A stretch of 64,000 bases of DNA from Asanoa ferruginea. Lineage in GTDB: Bacteria > Actinomycetota > Actinomycetes > Mycobacteriales > Micromonosporaceae. The stretch covers positions 372,001 through 436,000 of the forward strand of contig NZ_QUMQ01000001.1 of assembly GCF_003387075.1 (NCBI RefSeq), in the 5' to 3' direction. Of this stretch, positions 1 to 7,592 are shown in pieces. A program made the position numbers and the translations under genes. The stretch's first letter is position 1, and the number at the start of each line of letters is the position of its first letter. The notes beneath the pieces were generated by a model, which was given only the letters and a program-made list of their open reading frames with translations, was not told the DNA's origin and searched no databases.

Positions 1-949
1 GGGCACCCGCCAGCGCCGGCAGCCGCTCGCCGAGCCAGGCCACCATCGTGGTCAGGTCGTCGGGCGTCGCGGAGGGCGCGCCGAGCTCGGCGTCGGCCGG
101 CCGCTCGCCGGTGTGGAAGGCGGCCTTGACCACGGCGCCGATACCCGGGCGGGTGCCCTGCAGGTCGGCCGGCGGCGCGAACGCCGGGATCCCGTAGGCG
201 ACCTGGTCGTCGGCCGGCTCCCAGATCCACACCGGGCACCGCCCGATGGCGAACTCGTCGGTCGGCTGCCAGTAGTGCTGCAGGCGGCTCTCCAGCCGCA
301 CCGGGCTACCCGGCATCTTCAGCAGGTCAGCGGCCCACGGCCCAGGGCAGACAATCAACTTGTCGGCGCTGATCGTGCGCCCATCGACCCGCACGGTCAC
401 CCCATCGGCGGTCGCGTCCCAGTCGGCGACGGTGGCGCCGTAGCGCAACTCCGCACCGGCGCGCTCGGCCAGCCGCAGGTGGGCGCTGATGGTGGCCTCG
501 GGCCGGACAACACCGGCGGCCCGCTCGTAGATGCCGACCTCGTCGTCGTGCGGCGTGAAGGCCGGAAACCGCTTACGGATCTGCCCGGCGTCGAGCACCT
601 CGTGGTCAAGGAAATGTGCCCGCGCGGAGGCGAGCGCCCCCGACACCTGAGCCGAATCGGGACTGCCGAGCATCAGTCCACCGGTCTGCGTCATCAGGTC
701 GACGCCGGCCATCTCACCGAGCTGCCGCCAGAGCTCATAGGCACGCTGCACGAGGGGCACATAGGCACGACCTTCGGCGTACGCCTGACGGATGATCCTG
801 GAACCGCCACCGTGCTCACCGCGCCCGTGCGGCGGCGTGAACCGGTCGATGCCCAGCACCCGAACGCCGCGGCTAGCCAGGTGGTAGGCGGCGGCCGCGC
901 CCATCGTGCCGAGCCCCACCACAACGACCTCGGGGCGCGTACCGGTCAT
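1..949 (-). CDS. FAD-dependent amine/sarcosine oxidase-like protein (3' end outside window)
   Basis: Probable DAO-family flavoprotein of the monomeric sarcosine oxidase / N-methyltryptophan oxidase type, which oxidises secondary amines with FAD. The N-terminus carries the dinucleotide-binding motif VVVGLGTMG (residues 9-17) followed by an acidic strand end (GIDRF), and further on GGGSRIIRQAY, typical of this family. The reading frame runs off the left edge after about 316 codons, so roughly the last 60-70 residues of a usual 380-residue protein are missing from view. ATG at 949 is preferred; an in-frame ATG lies two codons upstream (955). Neither has a strong ribosome binding site. The substrate cannot be told from sequence. 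Confidence 0.8.
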   Translation of the reverse strand, partial: MTGTRPEVVVVGLGTMGAAAAYHLASRGVRVLGIDRFTPPHGRGEHGGGSRIIRQAYAEGRAYVPLVQRAYELWRQLGEMAGVDLMTQTGGLMLGSPDSAQVSGALASARAHFLDHEVLDAGQIRKRFPAFTPHDDEVGIYERAAGVVRPEATISAHLRLAERAGAELRYGATVADWDATADGVTVRVDGRTISADKLIVCPGPWAADLLKMPGSPVRLESRLQHYWQPTDEFAIGRCPVWIWEPADDQVAYGIPAFAPPADLQGTRPGIGAVVKAAFHTGERPADAELGAPSATPDDLTTMVAWLGERLPALAGA

Positions 950-1020
950 TTCCATTCCGGCAGCCTAGACGCTGCGGTGCACCCCAAAGCGGACACCGGA
1001 TGCGGCAACACACCCTGGCG

Positions 1021-2478
1021 TCACCCGCCCGCGTCTCCGGCAGCCACCGAGCGCCGCAGCCTGCGGGTGAGGCCGCCGCCGACGAGACCGAGCACGTTGG
1101 CGGGACGGAGGTAGTCGTCGTAACGGACCGCGCCGGCCAGCACGCCGAGGAAACGGGTGGTCTCGGCCGGCCGGTCGGCGATCGCGGCGAGCAGTAGGCG
1201 CTGGGCGAGCCAGACCCGCAGCGTGGCGAGGGACCGGGTCATCGCATAGATCGGGTAGGCGGCCGCGTCGCGTTCTTGCTGGTAGCCCGCGAGCGCGTCG
1301 TCAAGGCTCCTGTTCGTGGCACCGCCGGACCGGAGGGCGCGCGATTCGGAGTCGGCGGCCGCGATGCTGTCCGATCCCCGAGCCTCAGACCCGAGGTCGG
1401 ACGGGTAGCCGACGGACGGATGGCGGGCGCCCGCGAGGGCGGCCAGCACAGGGTCGCCGGCCGCGTGGCCGCCGATGGGTGGGCTGCTGGCCGCGTGGCT
1501 GTCGGATCCGAGGCCGCGCACGATCGCGGCGGCGAGCAGTTCGGCGTCGCGGAAGGCGTTGCTGATGCCCTGGCCAGCGACCGGGTCCATCACGACGCCG
1601 GCGTCACCGACGAGTGCCCAACCTGGACCGTGCGCCGCCCGGAAGCCGTTGGGAACGTCCGGCGCCAGCCGGAACGGCTCGGCCCGCGTCCCGGACCGCA
1701 CCCGCTCGCCAAGGTCGCCGCACCGATCGAGCGCGGCGAGGTAGCCGGCAGCCGGGTCGGCCCGGAACCGGTCGAACTCCGCCAGCGGCGCGAACAGCGC
1801 CACCATGACGAGCCCGTCGTTGGTCGGAAACGCGGGGACGGTGAGCCCGGGCCGGACGTAGATCGAACCGACCGGCAGGTCGACCCCAGACCAGTAGGTG
1901 TAGCAGGCGAATGTCGAGGCCGGCCGCACGTGGTAGGCCTTGGCCCCGACCGCGGCGGCAACGGTGGACCGCTTGCCGTCGGCGCCGATCACCAGCCGGG
2001 CCGTCTCGGTGGCTGGTGCGGCAGAGGGGCCCCTCCCCCTCCCCTCCCCGCGTTCTCTGCCGCGGATGCCGGTTATCCGGCCTTCGGCGTCGCGGGTCAG
2101 TTCCTCGACCGCGACGCCTTCGCGGACCTCGGCGCCCGCCGCCCGGGCGGCATCGACCAGGGCCGCGTCGAGCAGCGTGCGCCGGGGCCCGTAGAGCGCG
2201 TCGACGCCGTCGACCGCCGGGTAGCGGCCGTGCAGCACCGCCCGCCCGGCGTCGACCCGCACGGTCGGGACCGCTGGCGTCACCGCGGCGATGCGGTCGA
2301 GCAGCCCCCAGCGCCGCAGCCGCGCGATGCCCGGCACCTGCACCTGGTGGGTGGACAGCGTGTCGCTCGGGAAGCGCGCCCGGTCGACGGCCAGCACCCG
2401 CAGCCCGGCCCGGGCCAGCAGCATCGCGGTCGCGGCGCCCGCGGCCCGGGTGCCGACGACGATCACGTCATGGTCCAT
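1021..2478 (-). CDS. FAD-dependent monooxygenase / geranylgeranyl-reductase-like oxidoreductase
   Basis: Class A flavoprotein hydroxylase-like enzyme of 485 residues. The FAD motif VIVVGTRAAGAATA lies near residue 5, the DG motif GADGKRSTVA follows near 200, and the GD motif LVGDAGVVMDP is in the second half, so all three FAD/NADPH signatures are intact. The start at 2478 is supported by GAGGGG 8 nt upstream on the minus strand. Two low-complexity segments stand out: an Arg/Gly-rich stretch coded at about 2019-2062, whose DNA has 8-bp inverted ends, and a Ser/Ala/Gly-rich insertion of about 65 residues coded near 1315-1510. The gene is divergent from a TetR regulator over two matching operators and is probably its target. 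Natural substrate unknown. Confidence 0.85.
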   Translation of the reverse strand: MDHDVIVVGTRAAGAATAMLLARAGLRVLAVDRARFPSDTLSTHQVQVPGIARLRRWGLLDRIAAVTPAVPTVRVDAGRAVLHGRYPAVDGVDALYGPRRTLLDAALVDAARAAGAEVREGVAVEELTRDAEGRITGIRGRERGEGRGRGPSAAPATETARLVIGADGKRSTVAAAVGAKAYHVRPASTFACYTYWSGVDLPVGSIYVRPGLTVPAFPTNDGLVMVALFAPLAEFDRFRADPAAGYLAALDRCGDLGERVRSGTRAEPFRLAPDVPNGFRAAHGPGWALVGDAGVVMDPVAGQGISNAFRDAELLAAAIVRGLGSDSHAASSPPIGGHAAGDPVLAALAGARHPSVGYPSDLGSEARGSDSIAAADSESRALRSGGATNRSLDDALAGYQQERDAAAYPIYAMTRSLATLRVWLAQRLLLAAIADRPAETTRFLGVLAGAVRYDDYLRPANVLGLVGGGLTRRLRRSVAAGDAGG

Positions 2479-2490
2479 CGCGATCCCCTC

Positions 2491-2532
2491 TCCATACGGT
2501 GCCGTATGGAGCGACCATACGGTAGCGTATGG
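2491..2532. promoter_or_regulatory. Twin TetR-type operators between divergent genes
   Basis: Two related palindromes lie 23 bp centre to centre. The first (2491-2510) has perfect 9-bp arms TCCATACGG/CCGTATGGA around TG. The second (2515-2532) has 7-bp arms CCATACG/CGTATGG around GTAG. The second overlaps the candidate -10 hexamer TAGCGT (2523-2528) of the TetR gene, and the first sits just upstream of the flavoprotein gene. This fits autorepression plus control of the divergent neighbour. Confidence 0.75.
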
Positions 2533-2534
2533 CC

Positions 2535-3194
2535 GTGCGTAAACCCCGTCTCGGACCGGACGACTGGACCGCCGCCGCGCTGACGGCGATCGGCGAGCAG
2601 GGCCTGGCCGGCGTCGCCGTCGAGCCGCTCGCCGCCCGGCTCGGCACCACGAAGGGCAGCTTCTACTGGCACTTCGCCAACCGCGACGCATTGCTCGAGG
2701 CCGCGCTGAGCAGCTGGGACGAGACCTACACCGACGCGATCCTGCGCACCGTCGACGCGGAACCCGACCCGGCGGCCCGGCTGCGCGCGCTGTTCGTCGC
2801 GGTGACCGCCTCGGCGCGGGCGCCGGTCGAGGTGCACCTGCACGCCGCCGCCGACCACCCCGCGGTCGCGCCGGCGATGCGCCGGGCCGTGGCCCGGCGG
2901 ACCGCCTACATCGCCGCGCAGCTCACCGCGCTCGGCTTCAATCAAGCCGAGGCTGACCGCCGGGCCCTGTTCGCCTATGCCACCTACCTCGGCCACATCC
3001 AGCTCGTGGTGCGGATCCCCGAGGCGGTGCCGCAGGGCCCGGCGCTCGAGGCCTACCTCGGGACGGTGTTGGCCGCCCTGCTGGAGCAACCGGCGGCGGG
3101 TCAGACGGGCACCGGCTCCGGCTCCACCTCCGGCACCGCTGCGGGCTCGACGCCGGACAGACCCTCGAGCGAGGCATCGTCGTCGAACAGGTGA
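2535..3194 (+). CDS. TetR/AcrR family transcriptional regulator
   Basis: One-component repressor of 219 residues. The N-terminal helix-turn-helix is clear (VEPLAARLGTTKGSFYWHF, around residues 29-47), followed by an all-helical ligand domain. An ATG at 2529 would also open the frame, but GTG 2535 is exactly 6 nt after a TAGCGT -10 element (2523-2528), the spacing seen at many leaderless starts here; no ribosome binding site serves 2529. The -10 element lies in an operator palindrome, so autoregulation is likely. The C-terminal 35 residues are Gly/Ser/Thr-rich and are coded in DNA that overlaps the 3' end of the convergent ssb gene by 94 bp, suggesting late extension of one of the two frames. 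Confidence 0.85.
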   Translation: MRKPRLGPDDWTAAALTAIGEQGLAGVAVEPLAARLGTTKGSFYWHFANRDALLEAALSSWDETYTDAILRTVDAEPDPAARLRALFVAVTASARAPVEVHLHAAADHPAVAPAMRRAVARRTAYIAAQLTALGFNQAEADRRALFAYATYLGHIQLVVRIPEAVPQGPALEAYLGTVLAALLEQPAAGQTGTGSGSTSGTAAGSTPDRPSSEASSSNR

Positions 3195-3670
3195 TCGCTG
3201 TCGCCGTAGCGGGCTGGCACGTCGCCCTCGGCGACCTCTTCGGTCGGCTCTCCCCGGGCCTGCAGGCCGGCCTCTTCGTCGTCGATCTCGCTCGTCGCTC
3301 CGCCGGCGCGGACGCGGGCGAAGCGCGCCTTGCCCCGGGACAGGTCGTGGCCGACGGCGACCGCTTCCACCTCGTACGACGTGCGGCTGTTGCCCTCGCC
3401 ATCTTCCCAGTCGCGCGTGTAGAGCCGGCCGACGACCACGACCGGGTCGCCGGTCATCACCGACGAGGCGACGCCCTCCGCGAGCCGGCGCCAGCAGGTC
3501 ACCCGAACCCGCAGGCTGTTGCCGTCGACCCAGCGGTTGTTGTCGCGGTCGAAGCGCCGTGCCGTCGAGGCGACCCGGAAGCTGGCCACGAGCGTGTTGG
3601 TGTTGGCGGTGCGGCGCCACTCGGGCGCGGTCAGCACGTTGCCGACCAGAGTTACCTGGGTATCGAACAT
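3101..3670 (-). CDS. ssb: Single-stranded DNA-binding protein (paralogous, atypical tail)
   Basis: OB-fold ssDNA-binding protein of 189 residues. The N-terminus MFDTQVTLVGNVL and the segments WRRTANTNTLVASFRVAS and GDPVVVVGRLYTRDWE are typical of actinobacterial SSB. The start ATG (3670) has GGAG 8 nt upstream; an ATG two codons further up is less well placed. The C-terminal tail is acidic (DDEEAG, FDDDASLEG, EPEPVPV) but lacks the canonical terminal DDDIPF peptide that recruits partner proteins, so this is probably a second SSB (SsbB-like, recombination or competence) and not the replication SSB normally found near rpsF/rplI. It overlaps the convergent TetR gene at the 3' end. Confidence 0.9.
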   Translation of the reverse strand: MFDTQVTLVGNVLTAPEWRRTANTNTLVASFRVASTARRFDRDNNRWVDGNSLRVRVTCWRRLAEGVASSVMTGDPVVVVGRLYTRDWEDGEGNSRTSYEVEAVAVGHDLSRGKARFARVRAGGATSEIDDEEAGLQARGEPTEEVAEGDVPARYGDSDHLFDDDASLEGLSGVEPAAVPEVEPEPVPV

Positions 3671-3767
3671 GATCATCTCCACAGATGGATCGGTCATTGG
3701 GGCGCGAGTCGACTCGGGGAACAGCCTCCCGAGCCGAGCGCGCGGAGGCCACGGACGGACAGATGGC

Positions 3768-3794
3768 TGTGGATAACTGGGCACCTGTGGAAAA
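3768..3794 (-). promoter_or_regulatory. DnaA-box-like pair upstream of ssb
   Basis: On the minus strand 3776-3768 reads TTATCCACA, an exact classical DnaA box, and 3794-3786 reads TTTTCCACA, a one-mismatch copy in the same orientation 18 bp away. They sit about 100 bp upstream of the ssb start and just ahead of the divergent hydrolase promoter. DnaA binding is a possibility only; there is no other sign of an origin. Confidence 0.35.
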
Positions 3795-3842
3795 CCGAAC
3801 GATCAAGGCCGGATGTCGTACCCGAGCGGTAGCGTCTGGAAC

Positions 3843-4907
3843 GTGAACGACGTGGAGATAGACGTCCTCGGCCAGCCCTACGAGCGCCGGGTCATCGACC
3901 TCGGGCATGACGACGAGGGTCCGCTGATCGCGACGCTGGTCAGTCGCCGGGCCGAGCGCCCGACCGGGCGCGCCGTGCTCTACGTGCACGGCTTCGTCGA
4001 CTACTTCTTCCAGACCCACCTGGCCGACTTCTACGTCGAGCGCGGCTGGGATTTCCACGCGATCGACCTGCGCCGCTACGGCCGCAGCCTGCTGCCGCAC
4101 CAGACGCCCAACTTCACCACCGACCTGACCGAATACTTCACCGAGCTCGACATCGCCGCCGAGCTGATCGGTGCCGAGACCCTGCTCGTCAACGGCCACT
4201 CGACCGGCGGCCTGGTGGCGTCGCTATGGGCACACGCCCGACGTGACCGAAAAATGATCGATGGTCTGTTCTTGAACAGTCCGTTCTTCGACTTCAACAT
4301 GCCCTGGCTGATGCGCCGCCCGGTGCTCGCCGGCGTCGCCCGCCTCGGCCGCCGCAACCCCCGCCGGGCGGTCCCCCGCGGCCTCGAAAGCCTCTACGGG
4401 CAGAGCCTGCACATCAACTACCGCGGCGAGTGGGACTACAACCTGGCCTGGAAGCCGATCGAGGCGTTCCCGATCTTCGCCGGCTGGGTCGGCGCGATCC
4501 GCACCGCCCACCGCCAACTCTGGGCCGGCCTCGACATCCCGGCGCCGGTGCTGGTCGCCTGCTCGACGCGCACGTTCCGCGGCGCCAAATGGAACGAAAG
4601 CATCAACGTGGCCGACGCGGTGCTCGACGTCGAGCACATCGTCCGCTACGCGCCCCGGCTCGGCCAGCACGTCACTCTGGTCCGCATCGACGGCGGCATC
4701 CACGACCTCACGCTCTCCGGCCCGCAGCCCCGAGAGCGCCTGTTCACCGAGGTGGGGCGCTGGATCGACGCCTACGTGACTCCCACTGACGGGGGTCCGG
4801 CGGTTGGCGCCGCTCAGGCGGATAGTCCGGATCGGGATAGCTCTCCGGCTCCCGACGCTGACGTGGCGGCTGCCACTGGGGCGACTCCGGATCAGGTTCC
4901 CGGCTAG
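3843..4907 (+). CDS. Alpha/beta hydrolase (serine-aminopeptidase/lysophospholipase-like)
   Basis: Probable serine esterase or lipase of 354 residues. The oxyanion-hole region VLYVHGF (about 45-51), the nucleophile elbow GHSTGG with Ser120, and a C-terminal catalytic His in GGIHDLTLS are all present, so it should be active. GTG 3843 is preferred over upstream in-frame codons (from 3813) because TAGCGT (3830-3835) lies 7 nt before it, a leaderless arrangement. The last 55 or so residues are Pro/Ala/Asp-rich and overlap, in antisense, the 3' end of the neighbouring DUF1444 gene by 164 bp; this tail is probably disordered. Substrate unknown. Confidence 0.8.
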   Translation: MNDVEIDVLGQPYERRVIDLGHDDEGPLIATLVSRRAERPTGRAVLYVHGFVDYFFQTHLADFYVERGWDFHAIDLRRYGRSLLPHQTPNFTTDLTEYFTELDIAAELIGAETLLVNGHSTGGLVASLWAHARRDRKMIDGLFLNSPFFDFNMPWLMRRPVLAGVARLGRRNPRRAVPRGLESLYGQSLHINYRGEWDYNLAWKPIEAFPIFAGWVGAIRTAHRQLWAGLDIPAPVLVACSTRTFRGAKWNESINVADAVLDVEHIVRYAPRLGQHVTLVRIDGGIHDLTLSGPQPRERLFTEVGRWIDAYVTPTDGGPAVGAAQADSPDRDSSPAPDADVAAATGATPDQVPG

Positions 4908-6054
4908 GCCGCGGCCGGCCCGACCAGCCCTGCCGCGGATCGGCTTCCCGGCTGGGCCCCGGTCGACCCGGCCAGTCCGGCTCGGAATCAGGATCCCGGC
5001 CGGGCTCTGGCCCATCCGACCAGCCTGGCCGCGGATCAGGTCCCCGGCCAGGCCGCGGCCTACCAGACCACTCCGGCCCGGAATCGGCATCCCGGCCAGC
5101 ACCCCGTCGACCCGACCGGCCCGGCGGCGTTTCAGGATCCCGGATCGGCGCCCGCCGACCCGACCAGCCCGGCCCGGATTCAGGCTCCCGCCTGGGCCGC
5201 GGCCGACCCGACCACTCCGGCCCGGAATCAGCATCCTGCCCAGGCCGCGACCGGCCCGACCACTCCGGCCGCGGATCAGGTTCCCGGCCAGGCCCGGACC
5301 CACCGGACCAGCCCCGCCCGGAACCAGACTCCCGCCCCGCATCCGGCCCACCCGACCACTCCGGCCCGGGACCAGGCTCTCGCCCAGCCCCCGGCCGACC
5401 CGTCCAACCAGCCCCGGAGTCGGCATCCCGACCAGGCCCAGGCCCACCCGACCAGCCCGGCCCCGCCCCAGACCCAGGCGCCGGAAGACGTCGCCCAGGC
5501 TCAGGCGGCCGCGGCCCAGGAGGCTGCCGCCCACCACCAAGCAGCGGCCGCCACTCCCCTTGCCGCCAGACGAGCAGATCCCGACTAAGCGGATGCTTGT
5601 CGCCGGCCATGAAAACCCGCTCCACCGCCCGCCGGGCCTTCTCCAGCCCAGGCCGCGACTCGGTCCCCGTGATGATCACGACATCCCGAGCCGGCACGCC
5701 CACGACAAGCTCACCCGGGATACGCGGCCCGAGCTCTTCCCAGAACTCCTCGGCCAGCAACACGCTGGATTCGAGCCCTTCGAAGGACAGCAGCACCGCC
5801 GGCGGCTGCCCGTGGATCTTGGCTCGGCGCAGGTTGTCGTAGAGGTGGTCGATGGCGAGGCGACGCAGCGTCCGGCGGTTGAGCGCGAACTGGTCAAGAT
5901 CCGACCAGCTGACCAATCTTTCCCCGAACGGAGGACCGAACGAGTAGGCCACGGAGATACCCTCCGTGAACTCGTCGAGCACGTGGCTTTCGTCGACCGT
6001 CCGGTCGGCGGTCGACACCAGCAGCGGAAGAAAGCGGGTGCTCGTCACCTGCAC
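4744..6054 (-). CDS. YtpQ-like (DUF1444) protein with long Pro/Arg/Gly repeat tail
   Basis: About the first 180 residues match the YtpQ/DUF1444 type of uncharacterised bacterial protein (TRFLPLLV..., SWSDLDQFAL, LLSFEGLESSVLLAEEFW, RDVVIITGTES). After residue 180 the protein becomes about 255 residues of low complexity made of degenerate units of about 18-20 residues built on GPEWSGRPRPGREPD-type sequence, certainly disordered and strongly basic. The open frame extends up to GTG 6132, but GTG 6054 has TAGGTT (6067-6062) 7 nt upstream, so a leaderless start at 6054 is preferred; it also leaves the tRNA promoter region free. The 3' end overlaps the convergent hydrolase gene. Function unknown. 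Confidence 0.7.
   Translation of the reverse strand: MQVTSTRFLPLLVSTADRTVDESHVLDEFTEGISVAYSFGPPFGERLVSWSDLDQFALNRRTLRRLAIDHLYDNLRRAKIHGQPPAVLLSFEGLESSVLLAEEFWEELGPRIPGELVVGVPARDVVIITGTESRPGLEKARRAVERVFMAGDKHPLSRDLLVWRQGEWRPLLGGGRQPPGPRPPEPGRRLPAPGSGAGPGWSGGPGPGRDADSGAGWTGRPGAGREPGPGPEWSGGPDAGRESGSGRGWSGGSGPGREPDPRPEWSGRSRPGQDADSGPEWSGRPRPRREPESGPGWSGRRAPIRDPETPPGRSGRRGAGRDADSGPEWSGRPRPGRGPDPRPGWSDGPEPGRDPDSEPDWPGRPGPSREADPRQGWSGRPRPSREPDPESPQWQPPRQRREPESYPDPDYPPERRQPPDPRQWESRRRRSSAPPR
4905..5480. repeat. Degenerate in-gene tandem repeats coding WSGRPRPGRE-type units
   Basis: The DNA for the tail of the DUF1444 protein consists of imperfect repeats of roughly 54-63 bp, with recurring blocks such as CCCGACCACTCCGGCC and CCGGCCAGGCCG. 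Unit boundaries drift and single units differ, but the translated core W-S-G-R-x-x-P-x-R recurs at least ten times. The length is a multiple of three between units, so the frame is kept, as expected if the tail is translated. Confidence 0.75.
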
Positions 6055-6139
6055 GCGTGGAAACCTAATATGTGCAGGCGAGATCGTCACGCCCTGGCTG
6101 TCCGTCAATTTCGGCGGCGACCGGCGCGACACCCGCCAG

Positions 6140-6215
6140 GCGCTCGTAGCTCAGTGGATAGAGCAGGGGTCTTCTAAGCCCATGGTCGCAGGTTCGAATC
6201 CTGCCGAGCGCACCA
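6140..6215 (+). tRNA. tRNA-Arg(TCT)
   Basis: Complete cloverleaf of 76 nt with a perfect 7-bp acceptor (GCGCTCG/CGAGCGC), D-arm GCTC/GAGC, anticodon loop CTTCTAA (anticodon TCT, codon AGA), T-arm GCAGG/CCTGC with loop TTCGAAT, discriminator A and an encoded CCA (6213-6215). It is an isolated housekeeping tRNA, unlike the array at 12.6-15.4 kb. Confidence 0.95.
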
Positions 6216-6280
6216 CCACGAACCGTCACGCCGGGCGCGCCAACCCGGCAGATGCGGCTTGACCAGGAAGAATCGCCGCG

Positions 6281-6724
6281 GTGAGTCGACGCTTCCTCCC
6301 CGCCATCGCCGCATTCGCCTTCGTCTTGGCTGCCGCCGGCTGCTCCGCCGAGCCCGCCGCGCCCGCCGCCACCGCGCCCCAGCCGGCGCCGAGCACGTCC
6401 ACCGCGGCCGTGGAAATTCGTGCCCGCGCCGACGGCGCACCCAGCGCCAAAGAGGTGGTCGACACCTTCGCGGCCGCCGGCCTGCCGGTTCCGGACCCCC
6501 GCGACAACTCCGGCTACTGCGCGACGGGCGTCACGCACTGTTCCGAGATCATGACAACCAAAGCCGTCACGGTGTACGTCTTCCCCGACGAAACAACCGC
6601 CCAGGAGTACGCGACCGCCCCCGACACCCACCGCACCGGCGTCGTCGTCCTCGACTACGCCCCCGCGAACACGCCGCCCGACGACCGCCCGAAATACGAG
6701 AACGCCCTGACCAGCCTGCTCTGA
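6281..6724 (+). CDS. Small secreted lipoprotein, function unknown
   Basis: Putative lipoprotein of 147 residues, not assigned to a family. A type II signal peptide is clear: basic start MSRRF, hydrophobic stretch, then the lipobox AAAGC with Cys at about residue 21. A Pro/Ala/Thr-rich linker (about 22-45) leads to a mature domain with two further cysteines (YCATGVTHC) likely to form a disulfide. GTG 6281 has AGGAAG 10 nt upstream. It stands between tRNA-Arg and a convergent hydrolase gene; 7 bp separate the two stop codons. Confidence 0.7.
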   Translation: MSRRFLPAIAAFAFVLAAAGCSAEPAAPAATAPQPAPSTSTAAVEIRARADGAPSAKEVVDTFAAAGLPVPDPRDNSGYCATGVTHCSEIMTTKAVTVYVFPDETTAQEYATAPDTHRTGVVVLDYAPANTPPDDRPKYENALTSLL

Positions 6725-6731
6725 GGCAAAA

Positions 6732-7535
6732 TCAACACAGCAGCTCGCGTACGCGATGAGCAAACGCCCGCGGATGGGTGAGATTGCCGTTGTGCCCACC
6801 CGGAAACCGCTGCACCGGCACACCGAGGTGATCGGCCAGCGCCAGCCCCGCCAGATAGTCGAACCCGTCGGTCGGGCTGGTCGTGCCGACGGCGGGGACG
6901 ATTCGCCCGTCGCGGGGGATGTCGGCGAGCCGCAGCGTGTCATTGAGCGCGGCGTCGAGATCGTTGGCCAGGAAATACTCGAAATTGGCCGCGCGCTGGT
7001 CGGTGAACGGAAAGCGCGTGATGCCCGGCTCGGTCTCCTGGCGGGTGGGGTCGATGCCGAGCACCGTCGCCACCTCCGCGGCGGCCGCACGCCAGCCGGC
7101 CTGCTGATGCACCCGGCGCACACCGAGCAATGAACTGCGGGCCGCGTCCGCGTCGGCGGTGGTCAGAAACGGCAACGCGATCGGTTCGTGTGCGATCAGC
7201 CGAGCGATCAGTCCGGGTTGGACGCTCATGATGTGCAACCCGATGACCGCGCCGAGGCTGAGCCCGAGCAGGTGAGCCGGCGCGTCCGTGACCTCGTTGA
7301 GAATGGCGGCCGCGTCCTCGGCGTGCCGCCGGATGGAGGCAGCCCCGGCCGGCCCGCTGCGCGACAGCCCCCGCCGGTCGTAGGTAACGACGGTGAACCG
7401 GTCGGCAAGGTTGCCGACGAGGTCGACGGTGCGGTCCGCGTCTCCTTCGCCGCTCTGGGAGATCAGCAGGACCGGTCCGGACCCGGTGACCTGGTAGTAG
7501 AGCCGGGCACCGTCGACGTGCAGGTAGTGATCCAT
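6732..7535 (-). CDS. Alpha/beta hydrolase
   Basis: Hydrolase of 267 residues with the nucleophile elbow GLSLG (Ser93), an aspartate-containing C-terminal half and the catalytic His in GGHNG near residue 248. The N-terminal strand order and the length fit the prolineless haloperoxidase/esterase-like group of the alpha/beta fold. The ATG at 7535 is 7 nt downstream of TAGGCT (7548-7543 on the minus strand), a leaderless arrangement. It is divergent from a MarR-type regulator with a shared palindromic operator in between, so it is probably controlled by that regulator. Substrate unknown. Confidence 0.8.
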   Translation of the reverse strand: MDHYLHVDGARLYYQVTGSGPVLLISQSGEGDADRTVDLVGNLADRFTVVTYDRRGLSRSGPAGAASIRRHAEDAAAILNEVTDAPAHLLGLSLGAVIGLHIMSVQPGLIARLIAHEPIALPFLTTADADAARSSLLGVRRVHQQAGWRAAAAEVATVLGIDPTRQETEPGITRFPFTDQRAANFEYFLANDLDAALNDTLRLADIPRDGRIVPAVGTTSPTDGFDYLAGLALADHLGVPVQRFPGGHNGNLTHPRAFAHRVRELLC

Positions 7536-7552
7536 GATCCGAAGCCTAAAGC

Positions 7553-7578
7553 ATCATTTCTGATGCATCAAGAATGAT
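7553..7578. promoter_or_regulatory. MarR-type operator in a divergent promoter region
   Basis: A 26-bp near-perfect palindrome: outer arms ATCATT/AATGAT and inner arms TGATG/CATCA, with only the two bases between them unmatched. It lies between the two leaderless -10 hexamers TAGGCT (minus, 7548-7543) and TAATCT (plus, 7580-7585). Occupancy would block both genes. Confidence 0.7.
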
Positions 7579-7592
7579 GTAATCTCGGTGAC

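Noticed and set aside
3768-3794. Chromosomal replication origin
   Set aside because: Only two DnaA-box-like sites, no dnaA, dnaN or AT-rich unwinding region, so not called an origin.
2463-4199. A 578-codon minus-strand frame running through the TetR and ssb region
   Set aside because: It is antisense to the clear TetR helix-turn-helix and in the wrong frame over ssb; composition is not protein-like.
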